64,000 bases of DNA. Origin: JBGTLW01 sp964614575. GTDB lineage: Bacteria > Planctomycetota > Phycisphaerae > Phycisphaerales > Phycisphaeraceae. Shown here in pieces: positions 25,363 through 32,960 of this stretch. Positions within the stretch are counted from its first letter, which is position 1, and every line of letters starts with the position of its first letter. Made by a program: the position numbers and the translations under genes. The stretch covers positions 1-64,000 of the forward strand of contig CAZTLX010000002.1 of assembly GCA_964614575.1 (NCBI GenBank), given 5' to 3'. Below the pieces are notes generated by a model. The model made no database searches, was not told the origin of the DNA, and saw only the letters and a program-made list of their open reading frames with translations.

Positions 25363-25443
25363 ACAAGCTACCCGCGCGTTGCCACGGCTCATCCTGCCCT
25401 TCGCGGCGCTGCGGGCTCGGCTTTGGGGTCGGGGGTGGTGGGT

Positions 25444-25779
25444 TTACACGCCGGTCTCCGACAGGTCGGCGACGAACCAGCCGTCCTGCGCGATGCCGCA
25501 GCGGAAGATCAGGGGCGGCGCATCGGAGGTGCGGCCCCAGTCGTCGGCCACCAGCACGATCTGCCGCGTGTCCTCATCAACCTCGGCGATGCGCAGATCA
25601 ACCACGCGCGTGTAGTTCACGCTGACCTCAAAGTACGCCTGGCCGTGCGCATCGGTCCGCAGATCGACGCGGGCGCCGGGCCGGTTGGGTTCCACGCGGA
25701 AGTCGAGCCCCGCGGGGGAGAGCTTGACTCGGGCTCCGATCGCCTCGAACGCTTCGGTTAAGTCGGCTTGGCTGATCAT
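25444..25779 (-). CDS. Hypothetical 111-aa protein
   Basis: A 111-residue soluble protein: DLTEAFEAIGARVKLSPAGLDFRVEPNR...VDLRTDAHGQAYFEVSVNYTRVVDLRIAEVDEDTRQIVLVADDW, alternating strands with an acidic cast, ending FRCGIAQDGWFVADLSETGV. The Met at 25779 was chosen because the upstream open frame covers a terminator hairpin. No family is recognised. A short peptide gene and an intrinsic terminator lie upstream on the same strand. Confidence 0.65.
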   Translation of the reverse strand: MISQADLTEAFEAIGARVKLSPAGLDFRVEPNRPGARVDLRTDAHGQAYFEVSVNYTRVVDLRIAEVDEDTRQIVLVADDWGRTSDAPPLIFRCGIAQDGWFVADLSETGV

Positions 25780-25870
25780 GGTGTGCTGCCTTTCCCCACT
25801 ATGTGGCCGCTTCGGGCCGGGTTTCGCGGGTGGCCTACTCATACAACCGGCGGTTGGCCGGATTTCATCC

Positions 25871-25905
25871 CAAAAAAACAACCCCGGAGGCGGAAGCCTC
25901 CGGGG
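25871..25905 (-). terminator. Intrinsic terminator (minus strand)
   Basis: A perfect 10-bp stem, CCCCGGAGGC / GCCTCCGGGG with loop GGAA-type (25882-25905), is followed on the minus strand by a run of T (the A-run at 25872-25878). It lies 30 bases after the stop of a 36-codon reading frame and about 100 bases before the start of the 111-aa gene. Confidence 0.85.
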
Positions 25906-25934
25906 CGATGGTGAACTTGCGTGGGGGTTCACTT

Positions 25935-26045
25935 CTACCGCGGAGGCGTCAGGGGCATGGCGCAGATGTGCCACAGGCCGCAGACGACAAAGGTCGCCTG
26001 AGATTGGCGGGACATCGCGACGGGTTGACGGAGCTTCGCGTTCAT
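25935..26045 (-). CDS. Candidate 36-aa peptide or leader peptide
   Basis: Minus-strand ATG at 26045 to TAG at 25935 encodes 36 residues starting MNAKLRQPVAMSRQSQATFV and containing CGLWHICAMP. It is closely followed by an intrinsic terminator, which argues that the short frame is transcribed as a unit. It may be a free small protein or a leader peptide in front of a conditional terminator for the 111-aa gene. No strong ribosome site is visible. Confidence 0.45.
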   Translation of the reverse strand: MNAKLRQPVAMSRQSQATFVVCGLWHICAMPLTPPR

Positions 26046-26133
26046 GGTGCGTCTCTGAATACTTTGACAATAGCGTGCGGCCGGTCAGAGTCAAACCCAT
26101 GCGGGCAATGTTTTTGTGGCGGACGCTTGGGGG

Positions 26134-26601
26134 TCAGGGTGAAGGCGCGGCCGGTTCCATGTTGCGGATCGCGGCGATCCGCCAGGCGGCCTGGTCGCGC
26201 ACCAGCACGAAGGTGCTCCACAGATTACGCGTCGTGCCGTCGGGGCTGGTGATGGTGTAGCGCGCGTCGGCCAGGGCCGCATCGGGGCCAAGGAAGCGCA
26301 CCTGATCCACCGCCAGCGCGCGGTCGCCGGGGTTTTGTCGGGTGCTCTGCTGCATCCCGGCCAAGGCGGTGTCGCGCCCGCGCCGCCACACCCCGCGGGA
26401 GGTCAGTTGATCGGTGTCCTCGATCAATAGCCCAGCCAGCGTCGCGGCATCCTGGGCCTCGCGGGCCCGCTCGTAGGCGGCAACGACCGCTTCGATCGCC
26501 GCGGGGTCCTCACGCACGGGACGCGCGGGCGGCGTGGCGGCACAGCCCGAGAACAGGAACATCGCAACGCATAACACGCGGCAGAGGGGCGTTGATTTCA
26601 T
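26134..26601 (-). CDS. Lipoprotein with SnoaL/DUF4440-like fold
   Basis: A 155-residue lipoprotein: signal peptide VLCVAMFLFSGC with lipobox, then a cone-fold domain of the NTF2/SnoaL type (DPAAIEAVVAAYERAREAQDAATLAGLLIEDTDQLTSRGVWRRGRDTALAGMQ...ALADARYTITSPDGTTRNLWSTFVLVRDQAAWRIAAIRNM). Related proteins are called SgcJ/EcaC or DUF4440; many have no known reaction. The Met at 26601 starts a perfect lipoprotein signal. It diverges from fbp. Confidence 0.83.
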   Translation of the reverse strand: MKSTPLCRVLCVAMFLFSGCAATPPARPVREDPAAIEAVVAAYERAREAQDAATLAGLLIEDTDQLTSRGVWRRGRDTALAGMQQSTRQNPGDRALAVDQVRFLGPDAALADARYTITSPDGTTRNLWSTFVLVRDQAAWRIAAIRNMEPAAPSP

Positions 26602-26754
26602 GGGACAAAGTGTAGGCGGGTCAAATACCACCGGCAGGGCCTGATAACATGGGGTGTCACCAAACGCGGTCAGGCGTTTAACCGATAGAAAAATCACATG
26701 CGGACCGTGCCGGCGGTGCGGTCGCGAGCAAACCCCGCGCAAGGACCCGCGCTC

Positions 26755-27768
26755 ATGGCGATCAAGAAAGACGGCCACTTCGTTACCTTCGGCCAGCACA
26801 TCCAGATGACCCAGGCGGCCCACCCCGACGCCACCGGCCAGTTCTCATGGCTGCTTTCGGCGATCACCCTCGCGACGAAGATGATCGCCTCCTACGTCCG
26901 CCGGGCCGGCCTCATCGACGTCTGGGGCGATGCCGGCGGCGAGCAGAACGTGCAGGGCGAAACCGTCCAACGCCTCGACATCCTCGCCAACGACACCCTC
27001 AAACGCTGCCTCGGCTACCGCGGCAACGTCGGCATCATCGCCTCCGAAGAAGACAACGAGCCCCGCGTCCTCCAGGAGGCCCACCGCAGCGACAGCTACA
27101 TCGTCATGTTCGACCCGCTCGACGGCTCGTCCAACATCGACGTCAACGTCTCGGTCGGCACCATCTTCACCATCTTCAAGAATCCCCCGGAGGTCGCCTC
27201 CACCGAGGAGTCGGTCCTCCAGCCCGGCGTGCAGCAGGTCGCCGCGGGGTACGTGCTCTACGGCTCCTCGACGGTGCTGGTCTATTCGGCGGGTGACGGC
27301 GTCCACATGTTCACCCTCGACCCGCAGTTCGGCGCGTTCCTGCTCACCCGCGAGAACATCCGCATGCCCGAGCGCAACCACGTGTACTCGGTCAACGAGG
27401 CGAACCTGCTCAACTTCCCCGAGCCTTACCAGCGCTACTTCGCCTGGGCCAAGCACCCCGGCGGCGGTCAGTACAGCTCGCGCTATGTCGGGTCGCTGGT
27501 CGCCGACTTCCACCGCATCCTCATCAAGGGCGGCGTGTTCCTCTACCCGCCCACCACCGACCACCCCGACGGCAAGCTGCGCCTCATGTACGAGGCCAAC
27601 CCGCTGGCCTTCATCGCCGAGCAGGCCGGCGGCGTGGCGACCGACGGCAGCCGCCGCGTCATGGAGATCGAGCCCGATTCGGTCCACCAGCGCGTCCCGC
27701 TGATCATCGGCTCACGCACCAACGTCAGCGAAGCGATGCGCTTCATCAACGACCCGGTGCGTGTCTGA
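26755..27768 (+). CDS. fbp: Class I fructose-1,6-bisphosphatase
   Basis: A 337-residue FBPase that hydrolyses fructose 1,6-bisphosphate in gluconeogenesis. Seen: the helical start GQFSWLLSAITLATKMIASYVRRAG, ASEEDNEP (metal ligand EED/E), the signature FDPLDGSSNIDVNVSVGTIFTIF near residues 119-138, YGSSTVLVY, GGVFLYPPTTDHPDGKLRLMYEANPLAFIAEQAGG and the terminal PLIIGSRTNV. Length fits the class I family. An in-frame Met 19 codons upstream (26698) is possible but adds only unconserved residues. Confidence 0.95.
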   Translation: MAIKKDGHFVTFGQHIQMTQAAHPDATGQFSWLLSAITLATKMIASYVRRAGLIDVWGDAGGEQNVQGETVQRLDILANDTLKRCLGYRGNVGIIASEEDNEPRVLQEAHRSDSYIVMFDPLDGSSNIDVNVSVGTIFTIFKNPPEVASTEESVLQPGVQQVAAGYVLYGSSTVLVYSAGDGVHMFTLDPQFGAFLLTRENIRMPERNHVYSVNEANLLNFPEPYQRYFAWAKHPGGGQYSSRYVGSLVADFHRILIKGGVFLYPPTTDHPDGKLRLMYEANPLAFIAEQAGGVATDGSRRVMEIEPDSVHQRVPLIIGSRTNVSEAMRFINDPVRV

Positions 27769-27797
27769 CGTGGGTCCGTGCCCTGGCTTCGACTTGA

Positions 27798-28601
27798 TCA
27801 GGCCTTGGCTTTGGCCGCTTTCTTCGCGAACTTCTTCTGCAGCTTCACAAGCTTCTTGTCCTCGCCCAGTGCCGGGACCAGTCGGATGCATTCCTCGAGC
27901 AGCGCGGTCAGTTCGTCGTAGCGTCCCAGCGCCTCAAGAGGGCCCGCCATCTCCAGCATGATCCCCACGTCTTGGCCGCCCGCTGATTCATTGGCGCGTC
28001 GGAGGTGATCGAGCTGCGCCTCGGCGTTGCCGGCACGCGCCGCAAAACCCGCCAGCATGATCTGGGGATACGGGTTGTCGGGCAGCGCTGCGGCCGCTTC
28101 ACGCATGAGGGCCAGGGCGCGATCCGCGTGGCCCTGCAGGTCTTCGTATGCGCTGGCGGCCACGGCGTGTTCGTACGTCGCGCCGTCGTTGGCCAGCAGG
28201 TCGAGGATGCCGGGGATGTCTTCGCCGTGACCGGTGACGTGCAGCATCTCGATCGCGGTGGACAGGAACGGCCCGGTGGGGTTCGGTTCCGGGCCCGCCG
28301 TCGTGGGGAAGGTGTGTTGGCCTTGGCCGGCCGCTTCGACACAGGGCTGGATCAGCGCCTCCATCTCGTGATACAGACCCGCCGCCTTGTCGAGCGGCAG
28401 GTGGGCCCCCATCTTGCAGGTCGGACACTCGCGCAGCACGCGGACGTGTCCGCTACACGGGAACAGCGGGATGAAATATATGTGCCCCCACTTGCGGCCG
28501 TCGTAGGATTTGTGACGGACCCACCGCCCGCAGTGTTCGCACACGCCGTGCGCATGGACGATGTTCCTGATCCCCAACATGCGTGAGCCGTAGATGATCA
28601 T
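27798..28601 (-). CDS. Zinc-ribbon protein with TPR-like C-terminal region
   Basis: A 267-residue protein. The N-terminal domain has a likely zinc site with C21-x2-C24 and C59-x2-C62 around GRKWGHIYFIPLFPCSGHVRVLRECPTC, a pattern seen in small zinc-ribbon proteins of bacteria. The C-terminal two thirds are helical repeats (AASAYEDLQGHADRALALMREAAAALPDNPYPQIMLAGFAARAGNAEAQLDHLRRAN). A Lys-rich tail ends KKFAKKAAKAKA. It ends 29 bp from the convergent fbp stop. Function unknown. Confidence 0.75.
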   Translation of the reverse strand: MIIYGSRMLGIRNIVHAHGVCEHCGRWVRHKSYDGRKWGHIYFIPLFPCSGHVRVLRECPTCKMGAHLPLDKAAGLYHEMEALIQPCVEAAGQGQHTFPTTAGPEPNPTGPFLSTAIEMLHVTGHGEDIPGILDLLANDGATYEHAVAASAYEDLQGHADRALALMREAAAALPDNPYPQIMLAGFAARAGNAEAQLDHLRRANESAGGQDVGIMLEMAGPLEALGRYDELTALLEECIRLVPALGEDKKLVKLQKKFAKKAAKAKA

Positions 28602-28688
28602 GCCTTGCCCCGTGCGGTGTGTGAAACGAACGCCCGGCCCGGCCTCATCAGATCAGCCACCGGAGAGCAAAGCGGCTATGATAACGGG

Positions 28689-29174
28689 ATGACTAACGCC
28701 GAGCACACCGCGACGCGCACGACGAACGAAGGGACGATGATCCTGCCGGTGTGCTCGATCTTCCGGCGGTTCCTCAAGCGCAAGGGACTCAAGTTCACCA
28801 CCGAGCGGGCCATGATCCTCGACGCGGTCCTCGGCCGCGAGGGCGTCTTTGAAGCCGAAGACCTGCTCAACGAGCTTAAGTCCGGCTCCAACCGCGTCTC
28901 CAAAGCCACCGTCTATCGCACCCTCAAACACCTGCTCGAAGCGGGCATCATCGGTGAGGTGCTCATCGACGCTCGCCAATCCCATTACCAGCTCTCCATC
29001 GGCCACGAACCGACCGGCCACCTCGTCTGCCCCGAGACCAGCCAGATCATCGAGTTCCCCATCGACGAACTAAGCGCCCTGGCCAAACGCATCTGCGAAG
29101 AGCACGGCTTCGAGCACGTCTCCCACCGCTTCGTCATCTACGGCGCCAGCCCCGAAGCCCGCAACGACGAGTAA
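28689..29174 (+). CDS. Fur-family transcriptional regulator
   Basis: A 161-residue winged-helix metalloregulator: FLKRKGLKFTTERAMILDAVLG...EAEDLLNELK...VSKATVYRTLKHLLEAGII (DNA-binding domain), then the dimerisation domain with H106, H111 and C114 in GHEPTGHLVCPETSQIIEF. The usual second Cys of the CxxC structural zinc site is Thr117, and no C-terminal CxxC is present, so structural zinc binding is altered or lost. It may be Fur, Zur or PerR; nothing nearby decides. It diverges from the zinc-ribbon TPR gene, with 87 bp between the starts. Confidence 0.9.
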   Translation: MTNAEHTATRTTNEGTMILPVCSIFRRFLKRKGLKFTTERAMILDAVLGREGVFEAEDLLNELKSGSNRVSKATVYRTLKHLLEAGIIGEVLIDARQSHYQLSIGHEPTGHLVCPETSQIIEFPIDELSALAKRICEEHGFEHVSHRFVIYGASPEARNDE

Positions 29175-29179
29175 GCCCC

Positions 29180-29362
29180 TCAATCCCCTTCCTCAATATC
29201 ACTGCGCTCGATCGGCCGCGACACCACGTAGCGCCCATCCAGCCACCGCCCCAGGTCAACCTGTCGGCAGCGCTTCGAGCAGAACGGCGAGAATTCCTCC
29301 GTCTCCCGCGGCCGTTCACAGATCGGGCAACGCCGAGCCTTCTTGTGATCCGATTCAGTCAT
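29180..29362 (-). CDS. yacG: YacG-type zinc protein (DNA gyrase inhibitor family)
   Basis: A 60-residue zinc-finger protein with C12-x2-C15 and C28-x3-C32, the YacG pattern, in RRCPICERPRE...FCSKRCRQVDLGRWLDGRY. In E. coli YacG binds and inhibits DNA gyrase. It overlaps the end of tsaE by 8 bp and is the last gene of a three-gene unit thiL-tsaE-yacG. Confidence 0.93.
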   Translation of the reverse strand: MTESDHKKARRCPICERPRETEEFSPFCSKRCRQVDLGRWLDGRYVVSRPIERSDIEEGD

Positions 29363-29936
29363 CCGTCATCCATTCCTTCAGGTTCAAGGTGTCCAGGCGC
29401 GGCCCCCACGCGCCGCCGGGGACCAGCGTGATCAGCCGGCCCTCCGCGACGTGCTCCAGATGCACCTGCAATAGCTCATCACCTAACGCCTCGCTGACGC
29501 GCTCGGCCCACTCCACCGCCAGCACCGCACCCTCGAGCAGGTCATCCTCCGTATCGCCAAAGCCGATGCTGCGCAACTCATCAGGCCCATTCAAACGATA
29601 GGCATCGACATGCACCAGGCAAAGCCGCCCGGCAACACCGGTCTTCCATGTCTTATCTTCCGGGGTCGGGGATGGACCATCAGGGGGCAGACCTTCCGGG
29701 TGCAGACCTTCCGGGGGGGGCAGGTACTCGTGGCTGATGACATATGTCGGGCTGCTGACCTGTCGTGGGTCGAGGCCCATGCCCTGCGCCAGGCCGCGGA
29801 CGAACTGCGTCTTGCCCGCGCCCAGTTCGCCGTGCAGGGCGATGACATCGCCGGCGCGGACCATGTGGCCGATGGCCCGGCCGATCGTCAGCGTCTGCGT
29901 GACAGTGGGGCAATGCAGGCAGATCGATGCGTTCAC
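29355..29936 (-). CDS. tsaE: tRNA N6-threonylcarbamoyladenosine biosynthesis ATPase TsaE
   Basis: A 193-residue P-loop ATPase needed with TsaB and TsaD to make t6A37 in tRNA. Walker A GELGAGKT is at residues 36-43, then SSPTYVISHEY, LVHVDAYRL and AVEWAERV. It starts with GTG overlapping the thiL stop (GTGA, 4 bp), so translation is coupled. About 25 unusual residues (PPPEGLHPEGLPPDGPSP) are inserted between the SPTY motif and HVDAYRL; the DNA there is a tandem repeat. Normal relatives are 140-160 residues. Confidence 0.93.
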   Translation of the reverse strand: MNASICLHCPTVTQTLTIGRAIGHMVRAGDVIALHGELGAGKTQFVRGLAQGMGLDPRQVSSPTYVISHEYLPPPEGLHPEGLPPDGPSPTPEDKTWKTGVAGRLCLVHVDAYRLNGPDELRSIGFGDTEDDLLEGAVLAVEWAERVSEALGDELLQVHLEHVAEGRLITLVPGGAWGPRLDTLNLKEWMTDD

Positions 29937-30835
29937 GCCACGTGCTCCCAGCCCAGGCCGCTCAGCTCGGGCGTCTCGCCATCGGGCAGCGTCAGTCGCA
30001 CCCCGCCGTCGCCCGCGACGCGGCCGATGCGTGTGATCGGCACGCCGTCGATCTCCCGCGGCAGATGCGCCTCACTTCCGGGGGGCAGGGCGAAGAGCAG
30101 CTCGTAGTCCTCGCCGTCACCGATCGCGTGCCGCCAGCGCGGCTCTGGCGTGCGCTCTCGGATCGGCAGCAGCGCGGCCTCGATCAGCGCGTGCCCGGTC
30201 AGCCGCGGCAGGTCCTGCGCCAGCCCGTCGGACAGGTCAATCATCGCGGTGGGGCGGGTCTGCGGGTCGCCCGCGAGAAGCCGGGCCAGCGCAACGCGCG
30301 GCTCGAAGCTCAGGTGATGCCCGGAGGCGAATGAATGGCCGAGCTGTCCGGTGACGTAAAGCCCGTCCCCCGGCCGCGCGGTGCCGCGTCGCACCGGCTC
30401 AATGCCCGCCGGCTCGGCGAAAATCGTGACCGTCACGATCAGCTTCCCGTCCCACATGCTGATATCCCCACCGATCAGCGGGCAGGCGTATTGCTCGGCC
30501 GTGGCCCGCAGCGCATCGAACAACGCGGTCGCGTCCGCCTCGCCGAAGTCGCGCGGCAGGCACGCCGCCGCGACCGCGCCGACCGGCTTGGCCGCCATCG
30601 CCGCGACATCCGACAGGTTCCGCGTGATGCACTTTCTGCCCACCTTCGCCAGCGCGTCGCGCTGCAGATCGACATGCACCCCGTCTACCACCTGATCCAC
30701 CGTCACCAGCACCACCTGATCGCCGATGCGCACCGCGCCCATGTCATCGCCCGGCGGGATGCTCACCCCCGGGAAGGCCTTCTGCATCCCACCGCTGGCC
30801 GAGTAAATGTGTTGGAGCAAGTCGTTCTCACGCAT
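29933..30835 (-). CDS. thiL: Thiamine-monophosphate kinase
   Basis: A 300-residue AIR-synthase-like kinase that phosphorylates thiamine monophosphate to TPP. Seen: PPGDDMGAV (Mg/ATP-binding Asp), VTVDQVVDGVHVD, ITRNLSDVAAMAAKPVGAVAA (NxSDxxAMG-like), GGDISMWDGKLIVTVTI and a C-terminal DGEDYELLFALP. The Met at 30835 (MRENDLLQHI) matches the family start; 113 further open codons upstream are not conserved-looking. First gene of thiL-tsaE-yacG. No TPP riboswitch was seen upstream. Confidence 0.93.
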   Translation of the reverse strand: MRENDLLQHIYSASGGMQKAFPGVSIPPGDDMGAVRIGDQVVLVTVDQVVDGVHVDLQRDALAKVGRKCITRNLSDVAAMAAKPVGAVAAACLPRDFGEADATALFDALRATAEQYACPLIGGDISMWDGKLIVTVTIFAEPAGIEPVRRGTARPGDGLYVTGQLGHSFASGHHLSFEPRVALARLLAGDPQTRPTAMIDLSDGLAQDLPRLTGHALIEAALLPIRERTPEPRWRHAIGDGEDYELLFALPPGSEAHLPREIDGVPITRIGRVAGDGGVRLTLPDGETPELSGLGWEHVA

Positions 30836-31367
30836 AAGGGGGATTGTACGAGCCCCCGCCGCTGCCGTGCATCGGGTCTTTCGGCATGCCTTATCACCTG
30901 GGGATGAGCGACTGGCGTAACCGCGACCGATTCGTGCAACCCAAGCGACGGCAAACGCGGGCGCGGCGGGTGTAGTAGGCGTGTGGACGCGGGCGGGGTT
31001 GGCCATCGGCATCGCCGCCGGAGCCGCCCGCCCGCGCATCGGCAGCCGTTCACGCTCGACGAGTTGGGCGTTATAGCCGAGGAGTTGGAGCCCGTATCGA
31101 CCACCGCAGACCGCTGATCCACGCCGACCTTGTTCAAACTGCCAAGACGACACGACGCCAAGACGTCGAGTCAAGACATGAATGCGACTTGAAATAAGGG
31201 ACTTTCTTGACGACCTCGGCGGCTTGGCGGTTCAAACTATTCTTGCGGTGAGCTACAGGCCCCAAAAATGACAACGCCATTCTTTGTGCCATCTGTATTT
31301 TCTTGTAGCGAAGCCGTCTGGAGATCTGCGCCGCCTGCGCAATTTGTGGTTAACCGCGTACACCCGC
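30836..31367. other. 532-bp gap between thiL and a hypothetical gene
   Basis: This gap holds the leader of thiL and the end of the next minus-strand gene. The thiL-proximal half keeps an open frame on the minus strand but with no recognisable protein. The other half contains a 106-bp repeat-like element (31132-31237) and lower-GC sequence with no gene that I can support. Confidence 0.5.
31132..31237. repeat. MITE- or REP-like 106-bp element flanked by GTTCAAAC
   Basis: The 8-bp sequence GTTCAAAC occurs as a direct repeat at 31132-31139 and 31230-31237. Just inside are inverted ends GCCAAG / CTTGGC, and further imperfect inverted segments follow (CGCCAAGACGTCGAG...TCAAG against CTTGACGACCTCGGCGGCTTGGCG, broken by mismatches). 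Terminal inverted ends inside a short direct repeat resemble a miniature transposable element with an 8-bp target duplication. Confidence 0.45.
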
Positions 31368-31799
31368 TCATTTCGCGAGCTTCGCGAGGATGCGCCACAG
31401 GTCGTGGTGAGAGAGCGAGAGCCCCGCTTCAGTGTTGAACCTGGCGCAGATACGGTCGAACGTGTCCGTGTACGGCAGTTGATCACGCGTGGAGATCGGG
31501 CCGTGTTCGTCTTCGACCACGCGGATCAGCAGCGCCTCGTGCGCCGCGTCGATGCGCGGTGGCGAGCCCGCCGCCCGGCCCAGCCGCGGCAGCTTCCCCG
31601 CCTTGCGCAGGTTGTGCAGCCGACGAAACACCACGCCCCGCGGCGGCCCGTCGTCTAGTGCCCCGTACATCGCGTCGTACAACGCCTCGAACTGCTCGGT
31701 GTACGGCAGATCATCCAGCGTCCGCCCCTGCTTGAGGTACACGCTGATCAACAGGTCATCATCGTTGGTGGGAAACAGCGCGTCCATCGCGGGCGTCAT
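31368..31799 (-). CDS. Hypothetical protein with an internal duplication (143 aa)
   Basis: A 143-residue protein made of two related halves. Each has a D-x-LPYT-x-x-F motif (LDDLPYTEQFEALYDAM and RDQLPYTDTFDRICARF), then a Gly/Leu segment and R-x-L-x-x-L-x-K (RRLHNLRKAGKLPRLG and WRILAKLAK). This looks like a duplicated helical unit, perhaps DNA- or protein-binding. The Met at 31799 is chosen; upstream in-frame codons run through the candidate RNA and terminator. Function unknown. Confidence 0.72.
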   Translation of the reverse strand: MTPAMDALFPTNDDDLLISVYLKQGRTLDDLPYTEQFEALYDAMYGALDDGPPRGVVFRRLHNLRKAGKLPRLGRAAGSPPRIDAAHEALLIRVVEDEHGPISTRDQLPYTDTFDRICARFNTEAGLSLSHHDLWRILAKLAK

Positions 31800-31865
31800 G
31801 GTACCCCCGCGTCTACTGACATGGGGCAACCTCCCTCGTGTCGTTCGGTGCCAATCTGTGGACAG

Positions 31866-31909
31866 AAAAAAAGTACGGCCCGGCATAGGGGATACGCCGA
31901 GACCGTACT
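31866..31909 (-). terminator. Intrinsic terminator of the candidate structured RNA
   Basis: On the minus strand, AGTACGG (31909-31903) pairs with CCGTACT (31878-31872), continued after one bulged base by CTCGGC / GCCGGG with a U-G pair, and an 11-base loop. The stem is followed directly by a T-run (31871-31866 plus the last stem base). Confidence 0.85.
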
Positions 31910-32090
31910 CGATCAGGGTCTGTGGGCCCCATCGGAAGTGGACGGTGACATAGGTCCGATGGGGCCGAATTGTCTGCCGCTTTCGCGGCGTGCCTGGGCC
32001 GGGTCTGCAATGCCTGGGTCGGGTCCGTTGCCTCCTGCCTCGTTGCTGGGCCAATAGTGCCACGGACCCCGGGGCACGCCAGTCGTGAAG
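31866..32090 (-). ncRNA. Candidate structured RNA (or structured leader) ending in an intrinsic terminator
   Basis: Read on the minus strand, this region forms several helices. A long-range helix pairs 32073-32080 with 31987-31994 (8 bp; its outer three pairs compete with the next hairpin). Inside it, 32062-32069 pairs with 32021-32028 (8 bp). GCCGC-GAAA-GCGGC at 31976-31989 gives a GNRA tetraloop only on the minus strand. An 11-bp hairpin pairs 31925-31935 with 31956-31966. The end (31866-31909) is a 13-pair stem followed by seven T. A U-G pair in the terminator also works only on the minus strand. An AT-rich stretch at 32091-32140 could hold the promoter. I do not recognise it as 6S, SRP, tmRNA, RNase P or a known riboswitch. 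The 143-aa gene starts 67 bases past the terminator. The 5' end is approximate. Confidence 0.6.
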
Positions 32091-32109
32091 CAAAAAATTT
32101 TATAAACGC

Positions 32110-32136
32110 ATACATGCGATATACTTGTGCATGTAT
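32110..32136. promoter_or_regulatory. Inverted repeat in an AT-rich promoter-like stretch
   Basis: ATACATGC (32110-32117) and GCATGTAT (32129-32136) form a perfect 8-bp inverted repeat around an 11-bp AT-rich spacer. It lies in the only AT-rich part of the 511-bp gap 31800-32310, upstream of the candidate RNA (minus) and of the lpoB-like gene (plus). It could be an operator or part of a promoter; the bound protein is unknown. Confidence 0.45.
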
Positions 32137-32310
32137 AGCGCGCCCGTTGCGACTAGTCACCGCGGCGGACATGTTGCCCCCGCACAACACCCGCCGCTTA
32201 TCAGACCGCCCGCACGGTGCCGCCGACGAACCAAACCGACGCGTTTGCGCCTTAAGATGAGGGGCCACGACGTTCGCCCCCGACTTCCGCCCCAACCCAC
32301 GAGGTGACCC

Positions 32311-32895
32311 ATGCTCCGCACCGCCACGGCTCTGCTCCTGACCGCCTCCCTGCTGACCCTCGGCTGCAAGTCCGAACCCCGCGGCCGCATCGAGGTGTCG
32401 GAAGCGACCCGGGCCGAGCGTGAGTCGGGCCTGATCCAGCCCACCGCGCTCATCGAGTTTTCCGATGAGGTGCCTCGCGCGCTGCTGCAGGACCTGCGCA
32501 AAAGCCCGAAGCTTGCCGGGGCCGATCGGCCGATCGTCATCCTCATGGGCGATATCAGCAACAAGACCGGCGTCGTCTCGTCCGATGAGTTCGAAATGGT
32601 GGCCAGCCGCATCCGCTCCAACCTCATCAACTCCTCGGCCCAGGACCAGCTCGTATTCCTCGAACGCCGCGCCCGCGTCTCGCGCATGGCCGAACGCGAA
32701 GGTGTGCTCAACCCTGACACCGGCACCACCGAACGCGCCACGCTCTCCGGCGACGCGACGTACCTGCTCTCCGGTGACTTCTACCGCGTCGGCCGCAGCA
32801 ACACCAACCTCTACACCATGGAGTTCATGCTCGTGAACATCCAGACGACCGAGCTGGTCTTCTCCAACCGCTACGACGTGAAGCAGGAGAACTGA
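32311..32895 (+). CDS. LpoB-like lipoprotein (penicillin-binding protein activator family)
   Basis: A 194-residue lipoprotein. Signal ALLLTASLLTLGC ends at the lipobox Cys. The mature region follows the LpoB/COG3417 pattern: PIVILMGDISNKTGVVSSDEFEMVASRIRSNLINS...LVFLERRARVSRMAERE...ATYLLSGDFYRVGRSNTNLYTMEFMLVNIQTTELVFSNRYDVKQ. LpoB in E. coli sits in the outer membrane and activates PBP1b. It is the first of four lipoprotein genes on the plus strand; a partner PBP is not in this window. Confidence 0.85.
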   Translation: MLRTATALLLTASLLTLGCKSEPRGRIEVSEATRAERESGLIQPTALIEFSDEVPRALLQDLRKSPKLAGADRPIVILMGDISNKTGVVSSDEFEMVASRIRSNLINSSAQDQLVFLERRARVSRMAEREGVLNPDTGTTERATLSGDATYLLSGDFYRVGRSNTNLYTMEFMLVNIQTTELVFSNRYDVKQEN

Positions 32896-32960
32896 AATCG
32901 GAAGAGCGGAAAATCGCAAGAGCGGACAAGCGAAAAATTCGGAAACCAGCGGAGACGTAC

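Noticed and set aside
30836..31000. TPP riboswitch upstream of thiL
   Set aside because: No CTGAGA-type core or matching helices were seen.
30836..31174. 113-codon N-terminal extension of thiL
   Set aside because: No similarity to ThiL N-termini; MRENDLLQHI at 30835 is the usual start.
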